DNA of 38,135 bases from assembly GCA_027485995.1 (NCBI GenBank), contig JAIXPW010000080.1, positions 1 through 38,135 of the forward strand, read 5' to 3'. Position 1 is the stretch's first letter. Each line of letters opens with the position of its first letter. Of the stretch, positions 24,991 to 32,402 are shown piece after piece. Position numbers and translations under genes: made by a program. Below the pieces are notes generated by a model. It did not search any database, had not been told where the DNA came from, and saw only the letters and a program-made list of their open reading frames with translations. The DNA is from Verrucomicrobiaceae bacterium (GTDB lineage Bacteria > Verrucomicrobiota > Verrucomicrobiia > Verrucomicrobiales > Akkermansiaceae).

Positions 24991-25716
24991 ATGAGATTGC
25001 TCTGCATCGTCTTCATGCTGGCCGGACTCGTTCCGGGCCTTCGTGCGCAGGAGGCCAAGACCCGCCAGGTCAGCCTTCGACTGCTTTCCTTTTCCGGCGA
25101 TCCATCCCTGCGGGAGGTCTTTGTTCACGACCCCGCCGCTGATCCGGCCGTTCCGGCGGTGGCCTCGAAGGTGCAGTCGTATCTCAACCGCGAGGGGCCG
25201 GCGCTCAATCTCTTTGGAAACACGGTGGCCTTCACCCTCAAGCAGGATCGCGATTCGATGAAGCGCCCGGGCGAGCTGGTCGCGAAAGTGGAACTCGCCC
25301 CCTCGCTCCGAAGCGCCATCCTCGTGTTCCTGCCCGGTCAGCCAGGTGGCGAGACGTCCCATCGGATCTTTGTCATTGATGATTCGGCGAAGAGCTTTCC
25401 GGCGGGCTCGTTTCACGTGACCAACCTCAGTCCGGTGCCGGTCAAGCTCACGCTTGAAAAGCAGCCTTACGATTTCAAACCCGGTGCCACCCTCATCATC
25501 GACAAGCCGCCGATGGCGGAAAACCAGCACGCCCGGATGCAGGCCTTCGCCTTCGTCTCGAACGAGTGGCGCAGCATCGGAACCGGACTGTGGCCGAATC
25601 CCGGCGTCGCCCGCGGCGTGCAGTTGCTCTATCAGGAACCGGTCAGTGGCCAGATCCAGCTTCGCGCCTACGACGATGTGCCGGTCAGGCCTCCCGCCCC
25701 GGCGCCACGGCCTTGA
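24991..25716 (+). CDS. Exported protein partnered with the pilin-like gene
   Basis: A 241-residue protein with a signal peptide (MRLLCIVFMLAGLVPGLRAQ). The mature part is beta-rich (HVTNLSPVPVKLTLEKQPYDF, ATLIIDKPPM, GQIQLRAYDDV) with a Pro-rich tail (PVRPPAPAPRP). I do not recognise a named domain, but the FHVTNLSP and DKPP segments look like a conserved Verrucomicrobia family. The 18-bp gap to the pilin-like gene indicates one operon, and the two proteins may act together at the cell surface. Confidence 0.65.
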   Translation: MRLLCIVFMLAGLVPGLRAQEAKTRQVSLRLLSFSGDPSLREVFVHDPAADPAVPAVASKVQSYLNREGPALNLFGNTVAFTLKQDRDSMKRPGELVAKVELAPSLRSAILVFLPGQPGGETSHRIFVIDDSAKSFPAGSFHVTNLSPVPVKLTLEKQPYDFKPGATLIIDKPPMAENQHARMQAFAFVSNEWRSIGTGLWPNPGVARGVQLLYQEPVSGQIQLRAYDDVPVRPPAPAPRP

Positions 25717-25780
25717 AGTTCACATGCATTTTTGACGACTCTCGTTGCCAGCTCCGGGCCCATGTGATAGCGAACCACGC

Positions 25781-26371
25781 ATGGGTTCATGGTTGCGCCA
25801 GATCGAGTTCCGCTGGAACGCGGGGCAGGCCGCCAAACCGGTTCCGAAGGCCAGTCCAAAGACCCTCGCGGGTCACGATGCGGGACTGACCGTGTGGTGT
25901 GTTGAAACGGCAAACTCACTCGGACTTCCCGAACTCGCCCGCAAGGTCCGCGTGTCCTGGAACGCCCGCATGCAGACCACCGCCGGGCGTGCGTGGTGGC
26001 CGGACCGGGCGATCGAACTGAACCCGAAGTTGAAGGAAGTCGCACCCGAGGAACTGTGGCGCACGATCCGCCATGAGCTCGCCCACTTGGTCGCCTACGA
26101 GCGCTGCGGACGCCGCAAGATCGAGCCGCATGGCCCTGAATGGCGGGCCGCCTGCGCCGACCTCGGCATCCCGAACGAGCAGCCCTATCACACCCTCCCC
26201 TTCAAACGGAAGCGCATGCAGCGCAAGTATCTCTACAGCTGCCCGTGGTGCTTCGAAAGCTTCCGCCGCGTGAAGAAGATCCGCCGCATGGTGGCCTGTT
26301 ACAACTGCTGCCAGAAACACAGCCAGGGGCACTTCGACATCCGGTTCAAGCTGGTCGAAGAGAAGATCTGA
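25781..26371 (+). CDS. SprT-like zinc metalloprotease-fold protein
   Basis: A 196-residue protein (start at the ATG at 25781; an upstream in-frame TTG at 25745 adds nothing conserved). It has the zincin helix HELAH (98-102) with a third likely ligand in PHGPEWR (His117), the SprT-family pattern, followed by a basic zinc ribbon with CPWC and CYNCCQK. SprT/Spartan relatives act on DNA-linked or DNA-bound proteins; bacterial SprT function is less clear. The next gene starts about 110 bp downstream beyond a heptamer array. Confidence 0.85.
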   Translation: MGSWLRQIEFRWNAGQAAKPVPKASPKTLAGHDAGLTVWCVETANSLGLPELARKVRVSWNARMQTTAGRAWWPDRAIELNPKLKEVAPEELWRTIRHELAHLVAYERCGRRKIEPHGPEWRAACADLGIPNEQPYHTLPFKRKRMQRKYLYSCPWCFESFRRVKKIRRMVACYNCCQKHSQGHFDIRFKLVEEKI

Positions 26372-26380
26372 GAGTCGGGG

Positions 26381-26460
26381 AAGGGTTCAGTTTCAAGTGT
26401 TCAGTTTCAAGCCCGGAGCCCTTCCGGCTGAACACTTGAGCCTTGAACCTTGAAACGGGT
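26381..26460. repeat. Heptamer array forming a hairpin
   Basis: The first half reads GTTCAGT, TTCAAGT, GTTCAGT, TTCAAGC and the second half CTGAACA, CTTGAGC, CTTGAAC, CTTGAAA. TCAAGTGTTCAG (26393-26404) is an exact reverse complement of CTGAACACTTGA (26428-26439), so the array folds into a 12-bp stem with a 23-nt loop containing CCGGA/TCCGG. It lies between the SprT-like and AmgK-like genes and could also end transcription. Confidence 0.75.
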
Positions 26461-26483
26461 GAGACAGTCTCCGGCCTTCCCAC

Positions 26484-27440
26484 ATGCCGACCGATTCGAT
26501 CCTTGCCACCGCTCGCCAATACCTTGGCTTGCTCCCGACCGTTTCCGTGACCATGGAACCGATCAAGCGCGGGGCATCGGGACGGACCATCGTCCGCGTG
26601 AAAACCCCGGGCCATCCGCCCTTCATCGGCGTGCACTGGACCGACGAACGCCCGGACAGCGCGAACTTCGTGCCGGTCGCGCTTTTCCTGAAGAAAGCCC
26701 GCCTCCGCGTCCCGGAAATCCTGCACGACAACTCGAAGCGCCACGTCGCCCTCGTCGAGGACCTCGGAGATATCGATCTGCTCTCCCTCAAGGATCGGCC
26801 CTTCGAGGAACGCGAGCCCTACTATCGTTCCGCCCTGTCCCAGGTCGACCGGCTGTTCTATCAGAAACCGCCGAAGGAGTTCGAGCTCATGCCGCCCTTC
26901 GATGCCTCGCTTTACCGTTGGGAACAGGAGTATTTCTTCGATCACCTGGTGGAGGGATTCCTCGGGCTCGACGCTGAAACGCTGCGCAATGATCCGGTTT
27001 TCACCGATCTCGCCGAACGCCTCGGCACCGGTGCGCGCCACCTGGTGCATCGCGATTTCCAATCCCAGAACCTCCTGCTGCGCGATGGCGAGGCCTGGCT
27101 GATCGACTTCCAGGGCCTGCGTCGGGGACGTCAGGAATACGATCTCGCGTCGCTCATCTACGATCCCTACCTCGCCCACACCGCCGACGAGCGGGAGCGG
27201 CTTCTTTCCATCTGGGAGGAGATCGCCGACGAGAGGCCCGAGGACACCATTTTCCGCGAGTGTGCCGCGCAGCGCCTCATGCAGGCGATGGGAGCCTATG
27301 GCAACATCCTGAAGAAGCGTGGCGACGAATGGTATCGCCAGCACATCGCCACCGCCGCCTCCTTGCTCCAGGAAGTGGTGGCCGGAACGGACCTCCAGGC
27401 ACCGCTCGATCCGATCCTCAAGGCGGCGCAATCTTCCTGA
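26484..27440 (+). CDS. Aminoglycoside phosphotransferase-fold kinase, AmgK-like
   Basis: A 318-residue kinase with a loosely conserved N-lobe (EPIKRGASGRTIVRVK, P-loop-like) and a clear catalytic loop HRDFQSQNLLL (H189-R190-D191 ... N196), then IDFQGLRRG with the metal-binding Asp208, and YDLASLIYDPYL. This set matches the AmgK-like cell-wall sugar kinases that phosphorylate MurNAc/GlcNAc at the anomeric position in peptidoglycan recycling. The usual partner nucleotidyltransferase murU is not adjacent; a mannose-1-phosphate guanylyltransferase is 6 kb away. Substrate is therefore inferred. The next gene starts 15 bp downstream. Confidence 0.75.
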   Translation: MPTDSILATARQYLGLLPTVSVTMEPIKRGASGRTIVRVKTPGHPPFIGVHWTDERPDSANFVPVALFLKKARLRVPEILHDNSKRHVALVEDLGDIDLLSLKDRPFEEREPYYRSALSQVDRLFYQKPPKEFELMPPFDASLYRWEQEYFFDHLVEGFLGLDAETLRNDPVFTDLAERLGTGARHLVHRDFQSQNLLLRDGEAWLIDFQGLRRGRQEYDLASLIYDPYLAHTADERERLLSIWEEIADERPEDTIFRECAAQRLMQAMGAYGNILKKRGDEWYRQHIATAASLLQEVVAGTDLQAPLDPILKAAQSS

Positions 27441-27455
27441 TCCTCTCCAACCACC

Positions 27456-28949
27456 GTGTCGAAGTCCCTTCAACGTCGTTTTCGTGTGTTGGTCACGGCG
27501 GTGGCTGTTGGTCTGGCGGTCTGGAAACTGCTGCCGCAACAGTCAGACTTCGCGGCACTGGATCGGGAGGTCTTCGAGTTCGCCTCGAAAGCCTTCGCAA
27601 ACCCGCCGTTCTTCGTTTCAGGAAATGGCAGCCACGAGCAACCCTGGTCGTTGCGCACCCTTTCGTCCCAGGTCTCCTCAGCGGGCGAGACGAGTCTGCC
27701 GGTGATCTCGATCGGCGATGATCCGGATGGCGTGTTCCAGAGCTCGCCGCCCCAGGCGGTCGATTACGCGGTCATGCTCCGCAACCTGAAGCGCCTCGGT
27801 GTGAAGCGGGTGGCGCTGGCCGATGAAATGGCCTGGGACGATGCCGACCCGATCGCGCTGCAGGCCCTCGATTCCAGGCTCGCGGATTTCGATTCAGCGG
27901 TGACCTGCGCTTCGCTCACCCGCAGCTCCGTCGCTGAGCCCCTGCCGCTGCCGTTCTTCATCGCCTCAATCCCGCTCAGCCAGGTCCATGGGGACGTGGG
28001 CCTTCTTGCCCAGGTGAATCGCGTGTCCCTGCCGGGGACCTTCCTCGGTTCCGGGAAAACCCTGGCCGGGTTCTCCCTGATCGAAAGCGAGCCGGGAAAT
28101 GCGCCGTTGCTCGCCCGCTGGAAGGACCGGGTGGTGTTCGCCTTTCCAGTGGTGGCAGCCCTCGCTGAAACGGGAGGAAAAGCGGAGCAGATTGAAGTAC
28201 GGCTCGGATCGTACTTGAAGCTCGGCCCCTCCGGCCCGGTCGTTCCCATCGATGCCGCCGGACGTCCGGCCGTGCAGCCGGTGAAGCTCGAGACAGGGTC
28301 CATTCCGGCAGCCACTTTGATCGACGCCACCTCGCTCGACTCCGCCGGATCCGTGCTGCTTCGCAATGACCGCAGCGCTTCCGATCCCGCACTCAAGGCG
28401 TTCTCCGACAAGGTCGGGAGTGTGCTGGCCTCGATCAGCAACGAGGCCGGTCTGTCCAAACCGAGGGTCTTCCCCCGGCTGTCCGCTTCCATCGAGTCGG
28501 CCCTGCTTCTCGGGCTTTCAGTCCTGCTCTTCTTCTGCACCACGAACTCGCGTTTCCGGATGGGACTGGCCTTCACGGCGGTGACCGCCGCGATCCTGAT
28601 CGCCCAGTTTACAGGTCTCGCCTGGTTCTCCACCTGGCTGCCCCTGTACTCCACCCTCGCCGCCGTGGCAGCAGGCTACCTCGTCGGATGGCCCTTGAAA
28701 CCCGCCGCTCTGGTTGAGAAGCCGCTCATCGCCCTTGAGCCCGTCGACGTCCCGGAGGAAAAGACTCCCGCCCCAGCCTCCAAGGACGGGCGCAAGGCCG
28801 AGAAGAAAGCTGCCAAAACGAACGCCCCGACCGAGACCCCTCCGGAGCCCCCCAAGCCCGTCAGCAAGCCCGCAAAAAATCCCGCACCCGCCAAAAAGGC
28901 CGCCCGGAAAGGTGCGAAAAAAGGCCCCAAGCCTCCAAGGTCCAAGTGA
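27456..28949 (+). CDS. CHASE2-like membrane sensor lacking an effector domain
   Basis: A 497-residue protein with a GTG start, an N-terminal membrane segment (about 8-26, RVLVTAVAVGLAVWKLLP-like), an extracytoplasmic region resembling CHASE2 (AVMLRNLKRLGVKRVALADEMAWDD ... FHxS-like strand FIASIPLSQVHGDVGLL) and about three C-terminal membrane segments (348-415: LLLGLSVLLFF, AFTAVTAAILIAQF, LYSTLAAVAAGYLVG). CHASE2 sensors normally continue into an adenylate cyclase, kinase or diguanylate cyclase; here the C-terminus is instead a 75-residue Lys/Pro/Ala-rich tail. It follows the kinase gene by 15 bp. Confidence 0.65.
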   Translation: MSKSLQRRFRVLVTAVAVGLAVWKLLPQQSDFAALDREVFEFASKAFANPPFFVSGNGSHEQPWSLRTLSSQVSSAGETSLPVISIGDDPDGVFQSSPPQAVDYAVMLRNLKRLGVKRVALADEMAWDDADPIALQALDSRLADFDSAVTCASLTRSSVAEPLPLPFFIASIPLSQVHGDVGLLAQVNRVSLPGTFLGSGKTLAGFSLIESEPGNAPLLARWKDRVVFAFPVVAALAETGGKAEQIEVRLGSYLKLGPSGPVVPIDAAGRPAVQPVKLETGSIPAATLIDATSLDSAGSVLLRNDRSASDPALKAFSDKVGSVLASISNEAGLSKPRVFPRLSASIESALLLGLSVLLFFCTTNSRFRMGLAFTAVTAAILIAQFTGLAWFSTWLPLYSTLAAVAAGYLVGWPLKPAALVEKPLIALEPVDVPEEKTPAPASKDGRKAEKKAAKTNAPTETPPEPPKPVSKPAKNPAPAKKAARKGAKKGPKPPRSK

Positions 28950-28957
28950 GCGGCTTT

Positions 28958-28992
28958 ATCACATCCGCAATCCGCAATCCCCAATTCTCCAA
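28958..28992. repeat. Heptamer repeat in the argB leader
   Basis: The sequence reads CACATCC, GCAATCC, GCAATCC, CCAATTC, TCCAATG and runs into the ATG of argB at 28992, replacing any Shine-Dalgarno sequence. On the opposite strand it matches the heptamers inside priA (17464-17489). Confidence 0.65.
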
Positions 28993-29870
28993 TGAGCCTC
29001 CAGCATCCCATCGACAAAGCCAACGCCCTGATCGAAGCCCTGCCCTACCTCCAGGCCTTCCGCGGCAAGACCTTCCTCATCAAGATGGGCGGCTCCGCGA
29101 TGGAGGACCCTGAGCTGGTGGCCATGGTCATGCGCGACATCGTGTTTCTCGAGGTCGCCGGCATCAACCCGATCGTCGTCCACGGCGGCGGCAAGGCGAT
29201 CTCTGCCGCGATGAAGGACGCCGGACTTGAGGCCAAGTTCGTCGGTGGTTTCCGTGTCACCACCGAGGAGGCCATCGACATTGTCGAGCGCGTGCTGACC
29301 GATGAGATCAATCCCGGACTGGTCCGCATGATCCGAGATTTCAACGGCAAGGCAGTCGGCATTCCCGGCACCGATGTCTTTCTCGGCGAAAAAACCAAGG
29401 GCACCGATGCCGAGGGCAACCGCGTGGACATCGGTCGCGTCGGCGAAGTCGTCGGCTGCCAGCTCGGCCAGATGGAGGCCACGCACAAGGTCGGCATCGT
29501 GCCGGTCATCTCCCCGCTCGCCGCCGAGCTCGCCACCGGAAAACCGCTCAACATCAACGCCGACCTCGCCGCCGCCGCGCTTGCAAAGGAACTGCGCGTC
29601 GCGAAGCTGGTCTATCTCTCCGACGTTCCCGGCCTGATGAAGGATCCGTCCGATCCCTCCACGTTGATCAAGTCCGTCACCCGCTCCGAGGCCGATGCCA
29701 TGATCGCCGACGGCACCATCTCCGGCGGCATGATCCCGAAGATCCGCAGCGCCGTGGACGCCCTCAACGCCGGCGTCCGCAAGGTCCACTTCGTCGACGG
29801 CCGCCAGCCCCATGCGTTGCTGCTGGAAATCTTCACCGATGGGGGCATCGGGACTGAGGTGGTGAGGTGA
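28992..29870 (+). CDS. argB: Acetylglutamate kinase
   Basis: ArgB phosphorylates N-acetylglutamate, the second step of arginine synthesis, in the cytoplasm. The 292-residue protein has the family's normal length and motifs: the N-terminal KMGGSAMED, the glycine loop VHGGGKAIS, the substrate region GGFRVTTEEAIDIVE, LNINADLAAAALAKEL, and VYLSDVPGLM followed by SGGMIPKI. No other arginine gene is adjacent. Its start codon directly follows a heptamer repeat and I see no Shine-Dalgarno sequence, so translation initiation here is unusual. Confidence 0.96.
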   Translation: MSLQHPIDKANALIEALPYLQAFRGKTFLIKMGGSAMEDPELVAMVMRDIVFLEVAGINPIVVHGGGKAISAAMKDAGLEAKFVGGFRVTTEEAIDIVERVLTDEINPGLVRMIRDFNGKAVGIPGTDVFLGEKTKGTDAEGNRVDIGRVGEVVGCQLGQMEATHKVGIVPVISPLAAELATGKPLNINADLAAAALAKELRVAKLVYLSDVPGLMKDPSDPSTLIKSVTRSEADAMIADGTISGGMIPKIRSAVDALNAGVRKVHFVDGRQPHALLLEIFTDGGIGTEVVR

Positions 29871-29901
29871 CGGAAAGGATTCCAGAAACGCCGTTGCACA
29901 C

Positions 29902-30309
29902 ATGATCGTTGCCACGATGCCCATATCTTCCGCTGTCCTCAACTACTTGATCAGTGGCGGGTTGCCTGCCGGGCTGACTGCCGTGGCAATCCTGCTGTTT
30001 GCTGGAGTGGTCTGGGCGGTGATTGGAAACCCGAAGGTGTTTGTTCGTTTTTTGATGCCGTGCTCGTTTTTGCCGCTGGTGATCGGACTTTTCGGAACCT
30101 CTTGGTGGTTTTACTCAGGTTGGCTGTTTATGAAGGATTCTGATCTCAATGCAGGAAGTAGAATGGCATGTGAGCCAACCGTTCTTTGGGGCTCCGTGGC
30201 TCTTCCCCTGATCGTCGGTTCTTTCCTGACGATGTTGTTCATCATGATCAGCCTCGTGTTCCAATTCATCCATCGCAGAACGCTCGCAGGGCTCGACAAC
30301 AGACCCTGA
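29902..30309 (+). CDS. Hypothetical small membrane protein
   Basis: A 135-residue protein with three or four hydrophobic segments (about 10-45, 52-76 and 94-122). It resembles MotA/TolQ/ExbB proteins only in general layout and I do not assign it. The gene ends at the TGA that forms the left tip of the 217-bp palindrome (30306-30522). It starts 31 bp after argB. Confidence 0.6.
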   Translation: MIVATMPISSAVLNYLISGGLPAGLTAVAILLFAGVVWAVIGNPKVFVRFLMPCSFLPLVIGLFGTSWWFYSGWLFMKDSDLNAGSRMACEPTVLWGSVALPLIVGSFLTMLFIMISLVFQFIHRRTLAGLDNRP

Positions 30310-30522
30310 ACCTTGGACTGCGGTGGCAACCGCTGGGCGACACCGCTTGGGCATGCGGCTTGGATGGGGATCCTTCTTTTCGGTCGCACTTCGTCTTCAG
30401 CCAACGACCATCAATTAAAGCCGCTCGCTGAAGACGATCTGGCTGCGAAAAGGCGGATGTGGACCTGATCCGCATCTGAAAGCGGCGTGGCGTTGCACTT
30501 CCCGCCGCAGTCCAAGGTTCAG
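30306..30522. repeat. 217-bp imperfect palindrome spanning two stop codons
   Basis: The left arm (30306-30401) and the reverse complement of the right arm (30427-30522) align without gaps over 96 bp, about 67 identical. The tips CTGAACCTTGGACTGCGG (30306-30323, 18 bp) are perfect, as are the inner 10 bp CGTCTTCAGC (30392-30401), with CTTTTCG (30376-30382) and ATGCGG blocks between. The 25-bp loop is 30402-30426. The TGA of the upstream plus-strand gene and the TGA of the convergent moeB-like gene both lie in the tips, so the element is the whole intergenic space. It could be a mobile palindromic repeat or a bidirectional terminator/structured RNA. Confidence 0.85.
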
Positions 30523-31637
30523 AGCTTCAACCACGCGTCCATGCCACCGGCGACGTTGGTGACGTTTGTGAAACCAGCGTCGAGCATGGCTTGGACAGCA
30601 CGGGCGGAGCGGCCGCCTGCCTTGCAGTGGACGAGGATTTCCTGGTTCTTGTCCAAGCCAGGAAGGGCGTCGGGGAGGGTGGCGAGGGGAATCAGGCGGC
30701 TGCCTTCGATGTGGGCGACGGCGTGTTCATCGGGCTCGCGGACGTCGATGAGGAGTCCGTCGAAACCAGCGTCGAGGCGGGCCTTGAGATCGGAGACGGA
30801 GATGGTGGGAAGGTCGGAGTTCATGTCGCAGGAAGGGGAGGCGAGGGTTTCGGGATTGGAGACGGAGTGGATGGAAGGGGAGTCGCCGCAGAGCTTGCAG
30901 GCGGGGTCGCGTCGCAGGGTGAGGACGCGGAACGAACTACGAAGGGCATCGTAGCAGGTCAATTTTCCAAGCGGGATCTCGCCGAGTTCGAGCAGCAGCT
31001 TGATGGCCTCCATGGCCTGGAGCGAGCCGATGATGCCAGGCAGCACGCCGAGGACGCCGGCTTCATTGCACGAAGGCACCGCGCCGGGTGGAGGCAGGGA
31101 GGGCAACAGGCAGCGATAGCAGGGCCCGCCGAGGTGTGGGGCGAAAACGGTGACCTGACCGTCGAAGCGGAAGATCGATCCGAAGACGTTCGGCTTTTTC
31201 AGGAAGAAGGCGGTGTCGTTGGAGAGAAAGCGCGTCGGAAAGTTGTCGGAGCCATCGACGATGAGGTCGTAGGGCGTGGCGAGTTCGATCGCGTTGTCCG
31301 CCGTGAAGCGGGTGCGGTGGAGGTCGAGTTGAAGGTTTGGAGAAAGCTCGCGCAGCCGGGCGGCGGCGCTGTCGAGCTTCGACTTTCCGACCCAGGATTC
31401 GCCATGGACGATCTGGCGCTGGAGGTTGGAGCGATCGACCACATCCGGATCGACGAGTCCGATCCGTCCCACCCCAGCAGCGGCAAGGTAGAGCGCGGCG
31501 GGCGAGCCGAGGCCGCCGGTGCCGATCATCAGCACGGAGGCTCCCTTCAATTTCCGCTGACCCTCCTCGCCCACGCCGGGGATGAGGAGATGGCGCGAGT
31601 AGCGTTCGCGGTCGTCGGCTGTCAGCTCGGGAAGCAT
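30519..31637 (-). CDS. MoeB/ThiF adenylyltransferase-rhodanese fusion
   Basis: A 372-residue protein from the ATG at 31637; a longer frame from 31694 adds 19 non-conserved residues. The N-terminal E1-like domain has RYSRHLLIPGVG, the ATP-binding GTGGLGSPAALYLA, DLIVDGSDNFPTR and two CxxC pairs (CYRC and CKLC) for zinc. The C-terminal rhodanese domain has DVREPDEH and the active-site loop HCKAGGRS. This MoeZ/MoeBR type activates a ubiquitin-like sulfur carrier (MoaD or ThiS) by adenylation and thiocarboxylation, for molybdopterin, thiamine or thiolated tRNA. No carrier gene is present, so the pathway is undecided. Confidence 0.92.
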   Translation of the reverse strand: MLPELTADDRERYSRHLLIPGVGEEGQRKLKGASVLMIGTGGLGSPAALYLAAAGVGRIGLVDPDVVDRSNLQRQIVHGESWVGKSKLDSAAARLRELSPNLQLDLHRTRFTADNAIELATPYDLIVDGSDNFPTRFLSNDTAFFLKKPNVFGSIFRFDGQVTVFAPHLGGPCYRCLLPSLPPPGAVPSCNEAGVLGVLPGIIGSLQAMEAIKLLLELGEIPLGKLTCYDALRSSFRVLTLRRDPACKLCGDSPSIHSVSNPETLASPSCDMNSDLPTISVSDLKARLDAGFDGLLIDVREPDEHAVAHIEGSRLIPLATLPDALPGLDKNQEILVHCKAGGRSARAVQAMLDAGFTNVTNVAGGMDAWLKL

Positions 31638-31746
31638 GGTGCGCCCCGAATGAACGGTTTCCAGTTCATTGCGCAAAGGGAAATCCTGACGCATTCGCCA
31701 CTGAATCGCCCTTTGCCGAAGTCTGGAATGGGGTTATCTTAAGACC

Positions 31747-32319
31747 ATGGCTGAAATGCTCTCAACATTCGTCCTGAAGCCCGGAGCGATCGCGCCGGAC
31801 TTTTCCCTGCCGACTCCAGACGGACAACTCGTGTCGCCAAGCGATGTGGTCGGGCCTCAAGGGCTGCTGGTGGTCTTCGCCTCGAACCACTGTCCTTTCG
31901 TGATCCATCTCGCCGACGCGCTTGGAAAATTTGCGGCCGAGATCTTGGATCGCGGAGTGGGCACGGTGGCGATCATGTCGAACGACTGGGAGAAATACCC
32001 GACCGATGCACCCGAGTTCATGCCCGCATTCGCGGCGAAGCATGGCTGGAGTTTCCCCTATCTCGTGGATGAGACCCAGGAGGTGGCAAAGGCCTATTCG
32101 GCGGCCTGCACACCGGACTTTTTCCTCTTCGATGCCGCGCTTCGGCTGGCCTATGCCGGGCAGTTTGACGACTCGCGTCCGCGCAGCGGTCTGGAGCCTC
32201 ATGGCGGCGATCTTGCTGAAGCTGTTAGACGGATGCTGGCAGGCGAGGAGCCTCTGGCGCGCCCCTATCCGAGCAGCGGCTGCAACATCAAGTGGAAGCC
32301 GGGGAATGAGCCCAATTAA
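31747..32319 (+). CDS. Thioredoxin-like redoxin (NHCPFV type)
   Basis: A 190-residue AhpC/TSA-Redoxin fold protein. VFASNHCPFVIHL carries a single active-site cysteine (Cys49) in the NHCPFV motif, then MSNDWEKYPTDAPEFM, ACTPDFFLFD with the cis-proline region, AGQFDDSRPRSG and the C-terminal signature PSSGCNIKWKPG. This is a widespread family of thioredoxin-like proteins; peroxidase activity is plausible but unproven. It converges on truA across a heptamer array. Confidence 0.9.
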   Translation: MAEMLSTFVLKPGAIAPDFSLPTPDGQLVSPSDVVGPQGLLVVFASNHCPFVIHLADALGKFAAEILDRGVGTVAIMSNDWEKYPTDAPEFMPAFAAKHGWSFPYLVDETQEVAKAYSAACTPDFFLFDAALRLAYAGQFDDSRPRSGLEPHGGDLAEAVRRMLAGEEPLARPYPSSGCNIKWKPGNEPN

Positions 32320-32402
32320 GGAGCCAGGGGTCAGTTGAAGTGAGGGGTCAGGGAAGAGAGTTGAGAGTCCTTGATCGCCTCACTACTCACGATTCACTCT
32401 CC
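32320..32402. repeat. Heptamer array between convergent genes
   Basis: Read in sevens: TGAGGGG, TCAGGGA, AGAGAGT, TGAGAGT, then CTACTCA, CGATTCA, CTCTCCA. The two halves are loosely reverse-complementary. The array fills the 74-bp gap between the redoxin stop and the truA stop and includes the last truA codons. Confidence 0.6.
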
